A DNA stretch of 35,392 nucleotides from Anthoceros angustus. Its lineage: Eukaryota > Streptophyta > Anthocerotopsida > Anthocerotales > Anthocerotaceae. The DNA lies in the NCBI GenBank assembly GCA_010909165.1, contig VJWM01000367.1:1-35392 (forward strand), written 5' to 3'. Position numbers and translations under genes: made by a program. A model generated the notes under the pieces. That model ran no database searches. It had not been told where the DNA came from and was given only the letters and a program-made list of their open reading frames with translations. Shown in pieces: positions 10,629 to 20,689 of this stretch (the first letter of the stretch is position 1; each line of letters begins with the position of its first letter).

Positions 10629-11378
10629 TCACTCTTCCTCTGATGCGTCCTCCTCCTCCAGTTCAAACTGATCTAACTCTTTGAAGTAGGCCATCTGATC
10701 AAGAACAGCTTTCGGAGTGGTGGTCTGCGCTCCCTTGGTGCCTGACTTGGCAGCCTTAGGTGTCCTGGTATCCACGTCCCGCGCTCCTCCACGTTTCCTC
10801 TTGACGGGCCGTTTCTGCCTCACTTCTCCCTTCCCACTGCTGTCACTCTCGCCTTCATCGTCACTGGTATGAAGAGCCTTTTCCTGTGCCTCTCCCTCCA
10901 ACACTTGAAAGCAATTGTCGTCAGAATTAGCGTCAGAGTTATCTCCTCCGCCATCACGCGCCGATTTCTCGCCTAGCGAGCTGTGCCGCTCCTGCCTGCG
11001 TTCTTCCAACTGAATGGCCACAGCCGCAGCCTTGCCCACAGCCCTCTTTCTGTCCGGCCCCATGCCCCGCCGCTGGGACACGTAGACGCGCATTTTCTCC
11101 AGGCCTGGATCCTCCGACAACGCACAAATTTGCCGTCGAGACAGATCGAGCCTCCAGAACTCGCAGGTTTTCTTCACGACTCTACGGCAGGGAGGCCTGG
11201 ATGAAAAGGGCGGGAAACCTACAGTTTGAAGCTTGGCCTTGCTTGGAGCCAACGTTGTTTCATCGTTTGAAAAACGAGATTTGTCCCCTCTAAGTTCTAA
11301 GTTCCACTTCAAACACAGAAAGGTAAAACGGAAAAAATAGGTACTGTAGTATGATCGTATTCTCTCTACAATAACCAC
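10629..11378 (-). CDS. unrecognised basic protein with acidic C-terminal tail (possibly sororin-like)
   Basis: The open frame encodes up to 249 residues. The first ~60 look non-coding (aromatic, low-complexity), and an acceptor-like CCGTAG within codons near 11180 suggests that a true exon begins there, with an upstream exon missing from the frame. The reliable part has a tryptophan-containing segment (CEFWRLDLSRRQ), a basic helix rich in R/K/A (EERRQERHSS), a Ser/Asp/Glu-rich middle and a KRKRGG nuclear-type basic patch. It ends YFKELDQFELEEE then DASEEE and a stop. That aromatic-acidic ending recalls the C-terminal motif of sororin-type cohesion regulators, but the resemblance is short and unverified. 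It lies between the gene island and the transposon block and converges on YLS8. It is probably a real nuclear protein with an incomplete 5' end. Confidence 0.45.
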   Translation of the reverse strand: MVIVERIRSYYSTYFFRFTFLCLKWNLELRGDKSRFSNDETTLAPSKAKLQTVGFPPFSSRPPCRRVVKKTCEFWRLDLSRRQICALSEDPGLEKMRVYVSQRRGMGPDRKRAVGKAAAVAIQLEERRQERHSSLGEKSARDGGGDNSDANSDDNCFQVLEGEAQEKALHTSDDEGESDSSGKGEVRQKRPVKRKRGGARDVDTRTPKAAKSGTKGAQTTTPKAVLDQMAYFKELDQFELEEEDASEEE

Positions 11379-11677
11379 TGCTGTATTTTTACATAAAAGA
11401 AAAATTATCAGCCAAACCTTTATTATGCTAACCAGAGTTTATTATTTTACAAAATAAGCTCAGGTTAAAGGTCCCAAAGGTTAAAAAATAGTGGTTATAG
11501 TGGACAGTCATTGAGGTTCTTGGTTATAGTGGATAGTCATCCAGATTTTAAATCCAAGTAGTATCTAAGTAGTTTTGTCTCCAAGAGAGAAAACTACTTG
11601 GATTTAACTAGACAAAAAGAATCTTCTTCATTTTTTTTATATGATAATATGATGTGAGGAATTAGAACCCTTGCTGA
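11379..11677. repeat. short direct repeats and a 15-bp-arm inverted repeat
   Basis: A 20-bp phrase (TGGTTATAGTGGA-AGTCAT) occurs at 11492-11511 and 11521-11540 with one mismatch. TTAAATCCAAGTAGT at 11548-11562 is perfectly inverted at 11593-11607 around a 30-bp loop. This marks the change from gene island to transposon DNA. Confidence 0.75.
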
Positions 11678-12014
11678 AGATTTCTCCCTAGGGGAGGTTG
11701 AGTGGGAAAGATCTTTTCTTCAAGACCAAGGTGAACCACAAGAAGGTCCCACTCACCTCCTCTGCGACAATCAGTCTGCTATCGCTCTTGTCGCCAACCC
11801 TCGCTTCCATGCACGCACCAAACACATTGAAATTCATCACCATTATGTTATGGATGCAGCTGAGAGGGGGATTCTAAAGGTTCTTTATGTATCTATTGGA
11901 GACAACACAGCTGACATCTTAACCAAGACTCTTTCCAAGGAGAAGCATTTCAAATATGTGGAGGGCTTGGGACTCATTGACTATCAGCCCTATTTCTTAC
12001 AGCCCAACTTCTGA
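11678..12014 (+). pseudogene. Ty1/copia polyprotein 3' end: RNase H remnant
   Basis: The frame ending at TGA 12012-12014 reads LLCDNQSAIALVANPRFHARTK, then HIEIHHHYVMD, then DNTADILTKTLSKEKH and GLGLIDYQ. These are the hallmark blocks of the copia RNase H C-terminus (CDNxSAI, RTKHIDIxxHxxR, ADxxTK). Only about 110 residues remain; gag, integrase and RT are absent upstream. The stop is followed directly by a polypurine tract and LTR start, as in an intact copia 3' end. Confidence 0.88.
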
Positions 12015-12027
12015 TTGCTTACCTTAT

Positions 12028-12290
12028 AGGGGGGTGGGGGTGAGGATCTTGGCCTCTGATATGATGGGTGTGCCTTGCTGCTGTTACTGTTGCCCTCTTA
12101 TGGTGCCTGCAACAGACATACTCTATGGTTAGTTTCAGGCGACATGCAGTTGCCTACACGTGGATGAAGCCTCACGCTGATCCGATCACCTGTATGATGG
12201 AAGCTGTGCTTTTTTCACTCCGCCTCTCCATCTTTCAGTTTCTGGAGCAGTGTTATTGTCTCCGCCAGAGGAACTAGCAAGCTGCGCTCA
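12028..12290 (+). mobile_element. copia polypurine tract and start of 3' LTR
   Basis: A G-rich tract (12028-12040, AGGGGGGTGGGGG) sits 14 bp after the RNase H stop and is followed by TGAGGATCTT, the expected TG start of an LTR at 12041. The LTR end is not defined; sequence character changes around 12290. The ORF 12068-12277 inside is not considered coding. Confidence 0.6.
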
Positions 12291-12479
12291 TCTCCCCATC
12301 ACTGTTGCTCCGATGGGTCATCTTCTGGCACCTCCGGTTTACTCCAGCACAGCTTGATGTCTAGGTTGATTCTGTATCCCCAGATGCACACATATGCGCC
12401 TGCGGCGTGTCTCACATCCCAGTCTGTTGCTTCCTCGTGGCGGCCACTCCCATGCTCACGCTGGTTGCTTCTCGCTTTG

Positions 12480-13155
12480 CGTTTTCTACTCCTCCTGGTA
12501 GCTGGATTCTCTTGCCGGGCAATTTCGCTGGCATACAAGCGAAATTGACCAACCAGTTGAAGGAGGCCAGAGAGGACAATGTCGCCCTCCATGTGAGAGT
12601 GGGGGAGTTAACCTTGGCAAGGGATGCCTACAAGTGTAGGTGTGAGGTTGGCCTGAAGACCTCAACGACCTTGAAATGAAGTACCAGAGTCTGGGAGTAC
12701 ATCTCCACAATCGGATCCTCAAGGCCAACAACGAGGTGCTGCGCCTTACGAAAAGGAGGGCATTGGAGCCTCATGATGACGATAGGGAAGCCCTCATGAA
12801 AGCAAGACCGGGAGCCTCGGATTTTGATGAGGCAGGAAACGACATGGACTCCGAGGAGTCCGAAGAAGAAGAAGCAGGTGAAGGATCCGCGGTGCCACCA
12901 GGAAGGAAAGATGTAGGAGTGAAGGTAGGTGACCAACCTACCATTGTAGGTGGCCAACCTGCCACGGTAGGTAGGCAACCAACCACGTAGGTCGTACCAC
13001 CAGCGAGGTCAGTCCAACGGAGGAGACGAGCCATGAAGGTCCTGCCAAGTACAAGGTAGCAACGGGAGGACCGAGCGCCACTCCTCCTGCAATGGAGGTC
13101 GGGACGACCAAGGGCGCGACGCCACCGGAGGAAGAGGAGAAGGAAGGGATATGAC
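12480..13155 (+). pseudogene. frameshifted coiled-coil ORF of a retroelement
   Basis: Three frame segments join with single-base shifts. The first, to about 12665, encodes a charged helix (LTNQLKEAREDN, GELTLARDAYKCR). The second, about 12665-12980, continues LEMKYQSL, NNEVLRL and an acidic run (SEESEEEE). The third, about 12985-13155, is rich in T/P/E and ends EEEEKEGI before a TGA. Heptad-like spacing suggests a coiled coil. GTAGGT repeats encode a VGDQPT-like phrase. No known domain. Similar coiled-coil coding potential lies inside the giant LTRs further right, so this may be a relative of that LTR-borne ORF. Confidence 0.45.
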
Positions 13156-14450
13156 TATCGGCAGGTGAAGGGACAAGAAATTTACTTGCTTACGAATAAG
13201 AGAGAGCCGAGGCCGGGATGAGTCCAAGCAAAAGGCATAAGGATCAATCGGAGGAGAAACTGTGCCGCCTACCCAATAGGATGAGGATGGGTCCAAAGGA
13301 CCATAAATATGTCTTGGGAATTGAGAAGGTAGGTGGTGTGTAGGGTAGGTAGGCAGGAGCTTGGGCAAGAGCCATTAAGGCTTACGCAGATGAAAAATTC
13401 TAGAATAGAATTTACTCAAGGTGAACCAGTAAGTTTCAGTGTCAGACTTCAAAGCCTGACAGTATGATATATTAAAATAATGTGTAAGGCGTGGAGGGAG
13501 GTACATCAGGGGGAGGTTGGATGTGAGACCCCTCCTATAAGAGGAAGGAGTTTTTGTGAAGTAAAGTATCACGTCTGGCACTTCCAAACTCGCGAGTCCT
13601 TTGCCCCTTGTGAAGGAATTTCGTGCCGACTGCAAGCTACCGCAGTGTCTAGTAGAGAGGAAGTTTGCGGTGGTCGGAGTGCTTGGTAGAGGGCTCGCTC
13701 CTTGCGGGCGCCTCGACGGGTTGCTTCCCTTGTGAATGGTTGTTGTGAAATTGCTTTGCTTTGGGTGTGTGGCGATGCCCAAGGAACTCTCGGCTTGAGG
13801 GTAGACTACAGGGAAAGACTCCCAGGAGGTTCTCGCTATCTGGTGTTAAACTCATAGCAACCGGCCCAAGGAAGAACTTGCTGGCTTGTAGGCGAACCCA
13901 AGGTAGTTGTGCCGTAAGGGCAAGCTGGGGCCAGTGAGCTTCAAGTGAGGTTAGAGTAGGAGGATGATGAGGTGAGTCGAGTTGAGCGTTGAGGATGAGG
14001 AGGAGGAATGTTGAGTAGAGGATTAGAATGTAGGAAATAGCGAAGGCCCAAGGCGAGCCTACGGATGAATCCCAAATCAGCAAGAAGGCATTCCATCGTT
14101 GGAGGAGCTAGTCTTAGAGATGGGGACAAACTCGCGGCGTGGGTCAGGGGGTCCCTCGGCGCCCGAGGTGGACTCCTTTCCCTGAGGCATGGCCTACAGT
14201 TGTGTTGTGTTGTTGTAGGTCGAGAGTTGGTGAATTTTCGGAGCAGTGCAAGTGGTGCATTTGCTCTAGAGGGAAAGTTAGAGGGTGCCTCGCTTGTTGA
14301 GGGGGCTGAGGTTGTGAGCGGGTGTAGGCAACAATTGATCTCTCAGAATCCGACGGTCCACACAAGTCTCATGGGACAAAACCCAACGTGCTAAGCGACA
14401 GTGGGATAAGTGTGGCCACTAGAGGGTGAATCTTGGAAGCCCCGGAATTT
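13156..14450 (+). mobile_element. probable LTR downstream part (U3 end/R/U5) of a gypsy element
   Basis: No gene is visible, but GTAGG repeats (to ~13350), a TATA-like box CCTATAAGAGGAAGG near 13533 and the 18-bp string TGGGATAAGTGTGGCCAC at 14402-14419 appear in the same order as in the giant LTRs at 19212 and 29543 (opposite strand). I infer a related LTR in plus orientation; its ends were not fixed. Confidence 0.4.
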
Positions 14451-14673
14451 TCCTCCCATGGGGAGCAAGTGTCATGGCCACCTTTTTAGCATCAAGCTAG
14501 ACATGGAGGGCCTAAGCTCGGGATGCAACACTCTCCCGGAATCCTAGTGCCAGCTGTGAGGATGTTACTGAGGCTAGGCAAGATAGTGATGTTGGAGAGC
14601 TGAAGCATTCCTCTGGCGGGTAGCCATGACATGTGGGTGATGCCCAGTATGGGATCCCCGAGGCCGGACACAC
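14451..14673. other. unassigned stretch between LTR-like sequence and integrase fragment
   Basis: Several short minus-strand ORFs overlap here without motif. It is probably internal or deleted retroelement sequence. Confidence 0.3.
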
Positions 14674-15060
14674 ATGTCGGCAGGGAGGCCCAAGGACATC
14701 TGGGAGGACCTGAACACACTCTTCTTTGTGCAAACAGGACAGCTTGGATCAACCGTGGAGGCGGCTGAGCAGGAGCAGGCTCGCCGACGTGCTTCCAAGT
14801 ACCTGTGGCGCGATGGGTACTTGTTGAGGAGGCTGACTAATGAATTAGAGCGATTGGTGCCACCCCCTGCTGATAGGGAACAACTGACCTGGTGATAGAG
14901 AACAGCTGATCTATCGAGTACACGATGACATGGGTCATTTTGGGGTCAAACGCACCTACAGCTTACTGCTCCCACATTTTCATTGGCATGGCATGTATGC
15001 CCAGGTCAAATAGCAGGTGGCCTGCTGCAAGGAATGAGATAGGGTGAAGACATCCTTCAC
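14674..15060 (+). pseudogene. Ty3/gypsy integrase N-terminal (HHCC) fragment
   Basis: The frame reads QEQARRRASKYLWRDGYLLRR, then ERLVPPPADRE. After a break it gives VHDDMGHFGVKRTYSLLLPHF, then HWHGMYAQVK, a stop, and QVACCKE. This is the typical run-up plus zinc-binding HHCC domain of gypsy integrase (H-x-GHxG-Kx-T; W-HGM; CxxC). Stops at about 15010 and 15038 and one earlier shift make it non-functional. The catalytic core is absent. Confidence 0.8.
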
Positions 15061-15077
15061 CATCCGTAATACTCCAA

Positions 15078-15257
15078 ATGTTGGATATACATATATATAG
15101 ATGATATATATTTATATATTAGTAAACCAACGATGGTTTTAAATTAAGTTTAAGTAGGGTTATGTATTTAACCCAAGAGACACTCACAAGTATTTAAGAC
15201 ACATACCTGTTCTTGATAATTAATGTTTTACCCGCTTTTGAAACATCCGCCTGCCAT
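15078..15257 (+). mobile_element. short LTR (TG...CA) next to a Met-tRNA primer site
   Basis: TGTTGGATATAC opens a ~180-bp AT-rich block with a TATATATATAG run, ending CCGCCTGCCA directly before a primer binding site. The TGTTGG start and CA end fit copia LTRs. No second copy is present in the window. Confidence 0.5.
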
Positions 15258-15274
15258 GGTATCATAGCCATGGA
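15258..15274 (+). other. primer binding site for initiator-Met tRNA
   Basis: TGGTATCATAGCCATGG matches the complement of plant initiator tRNA-Met (TGGTATCAGAGCCATGG) with one mismatch, immediately downstream of an LTR-like CA end. An ATG follows within the site, as in copia elements, but no long gag frame is preserved downstream. Confidence 0.7.
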
Positions 15275-16350
15275 TTTGAAGAACATGGTGTCTAGCAATT
15301 TGTTCACCATTTCTTTTAATTTGAATGGCTTTGTTTGCATGCATTGTTAGCATTTATGTTTTACTTTGTATGACATTGATTTCTAGTTTCTAGAGTCAAT
15401 GTTGATAGTACTCATCATCCGTAAGGAGTTCTTTGAGAATGCCTTGTAGGAGGTTCTCTCAATGCTAGCCCTCCCGACCTCTAGAAGCATACAAGATCTC
15501 AAAGACACATCGGTTCTTCTGCCAGATCACCCAGTGGTTGACGCCCACCGGCCGGATCTCGATCCTCGCCGAAGTTCCTTCACCGCACATTTGATAACCG
15601 CTTAGGAAGCCAAGGATACTATCGCTTCTTATCACTTTCTTCAGAGTGAAGATCAATGCGCATCGAGTCAGATTCTCAAGCCGCTGGATGCACCGAGGCG
15701 TCACATACCTCAAGTGACTCTGACATGCAACTTTGGCTAGGCGTTGTCCGATTGAGCACCGATTTTCATTCTCTTGCCGAGGTCACGTTTTGAATTAAGA
15801 TCAAGTGTCCGGACCTTTTCCTCAAGAGATCCATTTGTGGCAACGATCTTCCAACCTTGACGCCGACTCGGATCGCCCACACCTGCCTCCTTGGTGAGCG
15901 TGCTCGAGATTCCAAGAGACGATGGGTGGAAGGATACGAGATCGCCATTCTTCACCCATCACCGAGATTTCAAGGATGCATTGAGGACATAAGAAGAGAC
16001 ATTTTTGGTGAAGATGTGTGGTGCTAATCCTTGAGCATACCTCACTCCGTTGATTTGTGTTGTGTGGTCAAGCCGCCTCATGTAGGGCTGTGACCTTCTG
16101 AATCACACAAACACATAGCGGTTGGTCAGTTGAATCGGTATATGTTACTTTAGGGTAGAGCGTAGGTCTCTACTTACCGTTTCATATGTTGCTGAACTTC
16201 AACTGTTAATGACTTTTCATGTCTCCGCTTCTGTCCTTATTATGTCTGTCCATTTCTCATGTCTGATGTCTCCGTAGATAGTGATAATGAAGAAGGTGCA
16301 TGTCATGCTGTTGCTGTATGGGAAACAGAGCACCTAAGACTCTAAGGATC
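15275..16350. other. unassigned, probably decayed transposon interior
   Basis: Minus-strand ORFs of 60-82 codons (15465-15713, 15737-15955) show no domain. The plus strand gives only short broken frames. No RNA gene or repeat was recognised. Confidence 0.35.
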
Positions 16351-16950
16351 GATATCGACTAGAGCATCCCGGCATAAGCCCCGAATGCCGAAATGACTAG
16401 ATATCGATCGAGCATCGGGCATAAGCCCCGATGTCAAGTTTGATGATGTCATGTACATGGCCCATGGATGGCCCGCACATGACATGTATGCCATGCATGT
16501 GTGCCATGTATGCACGTATGGAGATGAAGGATGACATGTGATGTGGACATGTGGCGTGATGTGTCATGGCGCATGCAATCTATATGCATGTGCATGTAAG
16601 GCGCGTATGACGATATATAGATAGCAGATTTATATTAGAAAATACATAAAAATCATAAATCAAGGAAAAGGACGAATAGGCTGTTAAACACATAAAATAT
16701 TATTATTTTCAAGGCCAAGGAAAGTAGGATTATAAAGTGCCCACCATCGATACGGGTGGACACTTCATCGAGAACTCGGGGTTTTGCCTATATATGTAGG
16801 CACCAATGGATTCTGGATTGTTGATGTTTGTCTTGTTCTAATAGACAGCCATACTGCCCCTCGCCGTGTCTTTGTCTCCTAGAGGTTCTTGTGGTTCGTT
16901 GCATTGTCGTTGGGAGAATTTTCCATTTCACCACATCAACAATCCTCTTG
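16351..16950 (+). mobile_element. LTR-like promoter segment of the outer plus-strand gypsy element
   Basis: The segment begins with two related units (16351-16385 and 16400-16432) containing GATATCGA and GCATAAGCCCC. The second forms a 7-bp stem, CATCGGG/CCCGATG (16413-16433). A CATG-dense stretch follows (16450-16596), then a TATA-like CTATATATG (16788-16796). The segment precedes gag-like frames by ~350 bp. Exact LTR borders and a second LTR copy are not seen, so assignment rests on layout. Confidence 0.4.
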
Positions 16951-17299
16951 TTGGGGACTAAGATTGATCGAGGAGACTGTGGCTACTGGAGATTGGAGGA
17001 AGAGGCGGAAGTCGCCCACCATCCAACCTGTGAGACAGATCCGAGAAGGTTGAGTGTTGCGTAGCACGAGATAGGCTGATGTTTTTCGATGGATGAATTT
17101 CGCCATTGATTATACATTTTAGGTGTGGTAGTCTCACGATTGCCGAGTTAGCGTAATTGTCTCGGAGAAGAGCTCGCATACGCCCTGGAGCCTTGTGGAT
17201 AGAGGCTGGATGTACTTTTCTCTAGCTGGTTGGGCTAACGGTGGAAACAATTTGCCTTTTGACAACATCCGCAAAGGGTCGGCATAGGAGAAGTAACCA

Positions 17300-18805
17300 T
17301 TGATGGTGTTCCCGAGATCGTGGTGGATCGACGAAGGACACCGCGCTGCCTTCACGGAGAAGTGCACGACGCCTACTACTCGCCATTCAAGAGGACACCG
17401 GAACAATACAGACAACGCGCCACCACAAGGAGACATGATTGAGCGAGAGTCCGCAAGAATGGAGCTTGAGTTCACACCAAGTAAGAACGATGTCTTCACA
17501 GAAAACATGGAAGCATGTCTCTTGCGATTTCGAGGAGAAGTTTCGTTGGGCAATGGCGGAAAACAAGATGAAATACAAGGACGAGTTCACTCGAGGATGG
17601 CGTTCATGAAGATGTCATCCTACCTTGGGTGAGGCTCTAATGTATTACAGAGATGAGAAGGCTGGGATCCTGAAGGTGGCCGAGAGAAGAGAAGGCACGA
17701 GGCAGCCCAAGAGGGCTGGTTCGATTGCACCCCTCGACGAGGACAAGCTCGAGCATCCGGTGGACTTGATGTTCGCCAAGTTAACCACCATGTTACCGGA
17801 AAAGATCCAGAAGCCGAGGTTTTCTTCAGCCTAACGAGACATTGCGTGCATCTTACCTCGATTGAAGGTTCCGTGGAAGACACGGATGTCAAGACGATGA
17901 GGGAGGCGCCGAGATCTTCATGGCGCATTGCCCGCCGAGAAGGAAGGTGATGGACTGCATGGAGCGATGGGAGAGAGATATCAGTTGATAGACGCCTATC
18001 AAATTGCTGAGAAGGTGCTCAAAGGAGATGCGAAGCGGTGCTTACTTGGAGGATCACGAGTCGTGAAGGGCCCTTCGCAGACGGTCCGGAGGACACGGAA
18101 TTCCGTGTTTGTTCCAAGGTACCAAGATCGGGAGCAAGCATCCTCGTGGACATGGCAAGCACCACATGTGCCAAGGAGAGGCCACTAACAATGCAGTCAA
18201 GCTGAAGTGTGGCGATGCCGTGGAGCGCTCAATGCCTACAAGCCGTGGCCCAAAGGGCAAGGAAGCCTGTAAGTCTTGTGGGATGGGGTCACATGGAGGC
18301 GTGTTGGGAAGCTCATCCAGAGTCAAGCCCAAGCTTGCATCACCGAGAAGGAGAAGGGCAAGGGCCCAAGTCGTAAGGCTCTCCTCGGGCAAGTGGAGGA
18401 GCTCAAGAAGGAGATGGCCAACATGGGAAAGGCAGGATTTTGTTCTCGACCGGCGAGATGAGGCGTTTGGCATGATGGCGGTGCGCAAGAAAAAGAAAAG
18501 GTTGTTGACTTTGGTGAAGGCGTCCGCTCGGGAGTGCCGAACGGGAATCGACCAAGATGCCGGAGAGTTTCCGTCAGGTCGAGGAAAACTCCACGACACA
18601 GAAGGTGTCAAGACCAGGTCGAGACATTGAGGCGTTGCTGGACAAGGCCATGGAGGTGCCTGCAGTAAGTCTTGTGGATCTGGGAGTGAAGGGCAACAAC
18701 TTCAAAAACATCATGCGAGAATGGCTGAGGAAGGAGCTTGAATCCGCAGGATCTCTTCCTAGTATGGCGGGTGTGGCGACATCCGATGCCGGAGGAGCGA
18801 GGTGA
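17300..18805 (+). pseudogene. gag remnant of the outer gypsy element
   Basis: Consecutive frames (17300-17632, 17625-17834, 17928-18188, 18109-18630, 18557-18805) overlap with shifts and keep a charged, gag-like composition. A CKSCG...WGHMEAC cluster near 18270-18320 looks like a damaged CCHC zinc knuckle that needs a small frame change. Helix-rich segments around it (SGKWRSSRRR; EELKKEMANMG in another frame) support a nucleocapsid-type polyprotein. No intact frame remains. Confidence 0.5.
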
Positions 18806-18899
18806 AGGAGGTGTTGCCATGATTGATAACACGGACGGCACGTGACCTTTGATGGCTATGCTCCAAGATGCATTTGTAGACATGTGGAGCGGATCCGTC

Positions 18900-19211
18900 A
18901 CTGGAGCACGGTGCGGAGGCACTAAAGTCAGATGGACACAAGCTCGCTCCGAGCGACGTGAACATCACCACCGCAGTACCAAGGAATGTAATCGGGAATG
19001 ACGAGGCCCGTGAAGATTGAATTGAAGCTCGCACGAAGGATGCCAAGATCGTTGAAGTGAGATGTTTGGTCACGGCAAAGACATATGATGTCTTGGGTCG
19101 GACGGAACTCACCGTCCCGCCATGGGGTTGATCCCTTGCACGTCAAGCTTTCTCTGACCATTCGGTGGAGGAGATTTCACGATGTTGCACGAATTCCTCT
19201 AAGGATGAATA
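18900..19211 (+). pseudogene. possible protease-region remnant of the outer gypsy element
   Basis: A broken frame gives LAPSDVNITTAVPRNV, then KDAKIVEVRCLVTAKTYDVLGR. The position after gag and the beta-strand-like composition fit an aspartic protease region, but no DTGA-type active site is visible. It stops at the left LTR of the inserted minus-strand element. Confidence 0.3.
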
Positions 19212-19890
19212 TGTGGTAGGTTTCGGGTCACCGGAGCTTGCCTCGTGGCCACACTTATCCTACTCGTTGAATACGAGGTTCGATCCCAAGAGATTTGGTT
19301 CGGATTGTTTGCAGTCGCTTCCTCCTCACTCTCTCACTCCTCCCGCCTGCCTACTTGTCCTCGCAGGGCAACAAAACCGGTGTTATGCGGGTTATCTCGC
19401 CCACGGCCGCCTCCACGCCTGTGATTCCCTCCACCTCAACACTCCTCCGCCAACTACAACGATCAATTCACTCTACAACGACACACCCATAGCCAACCTC
19501 TTCACCATTCTCAAAAGAAACATAGCTCATGAGACCACCACATACGGACTCACTTCATTCGATCCCCAAATCTAACTCTACTACTTAGCGTTCGCGGTTG
19601 CGCCTCCCTTGGCTGCACAGGGTGGACTAGGTGGGTATTTCTCTCGGGCGATTGCGTGTGAACACGGCGGCGTGGTCGGCCATCACCCTGAGGCCACCCG
19701 GAAACACAAAGCACATCCAACAACAATCTTTCACGAGAGAGGAGCTGCGTTGGCGAACCCACCGAGGGGCCTCGAAACCCCACCCCTTAGCCTTCGTCGC
19801 TTGGCGGCGGTCAGCACACACACAAAGGGATGCGCGGAGGCGAAGAATGCATGACAAAGCAAGGTCGGTGTTTATTCATTCTTCCACCCT

Positions 19891-19902
19891 CCCTTTTATA
19901 GG
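19891..19902 (-). promoter_or_regulatory. LTR TATA box (left copy)
   Basis: Minus-strand CCTATAAAAGGG is a near-ideal plant TATA box, ~690 bp before the LTR's 3' end in element orientation. An AATAAA follows about 20 bp downstream, placing the U3/R border here. It is conserved in the other LTR. Confidence 0.6.
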
Positions 19903-20689
19903 TGGGGAGTCGGTAGCCACTCGTGCTAGTTTAATGCTAGGCGACTTGCCAAGTCCAACAATAGGACTCTTGTCGCCTTCGTCCTCGGCTCATCCGACTC
20001 ACCTTGACCGAATATCCTATCTCTATCTGCCGCCACTCTTAAATACTCACACTTCCCAAGGTGTGCACCACTTGGGACAAAACGTCCTCTTGAAAAGGTC
20101 CCTCTCTCGTTCGCTGCTTTTGTTCCCAATGTCTTCCCTTGATGGGTCGCTTAGCCTTGCCCACCTCCGAGTCTTCTCGGACTATGCAGTAGCCGCCTCT
20201 CATCGGTGGTAGGTCTTCCCTGTGGTAGGAGGTTCCATTCCTCCTACTCGTTCATCTCGATGGGTTCCTCCCCTCTGTTCTCGTCTTCTTGGTAGGTTCG
20301 TCTCCTACCTCTGTTTGGATCTTGCTATGGGGTACCTTCCCTCACACTGGTTTCGTGACCGGAGGTACCCTTCCTTCCGTCTCCTCCTCTTCAGCAGTTC
20401 CTACGAGTAGGAACTTGGTGGTACCATCCTACCATCGTCTCTTCCTCCCGCTTGATAGCCCGTCGGGAGGTTCTCTGGCGTCGCCGTAGGTGCTTCTTGA
20501 TCGCTCGCTCGGCTATGTCCAGCCCGCTTTCCTTGTACCAACTCAAAGTTTTCGGCCTATTCCACTGGCGTCGAGCGGTGAGGTCATTTCTTTCTTCCTC
20601 AGTAGCGTTCCTCAATCGCTTCTAGGAGGTTGTTGTAGTAGGTCGCCACCCTACCACTCTCCTTCTTTTGTCGTCCATGATGCGGACCC

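Noticed and set aside
12068-12277. 69-codon ORF after the copia RNase H
   Set aside because: It lies inside the LTR start that follows the polypurine tract and has no domain.
19277-19287. functional tRNA gene in the LTR
   Set aside because: Only the B box is convincing. The T-arm stem is poor and no full cloverleaf could be drawn by hand.
19631-20212. 193-codon plus-strand ORF in the left LTR
   Set aside because: Not maintained in the right LTR, where small indels split it; no domain and opposite to the element.
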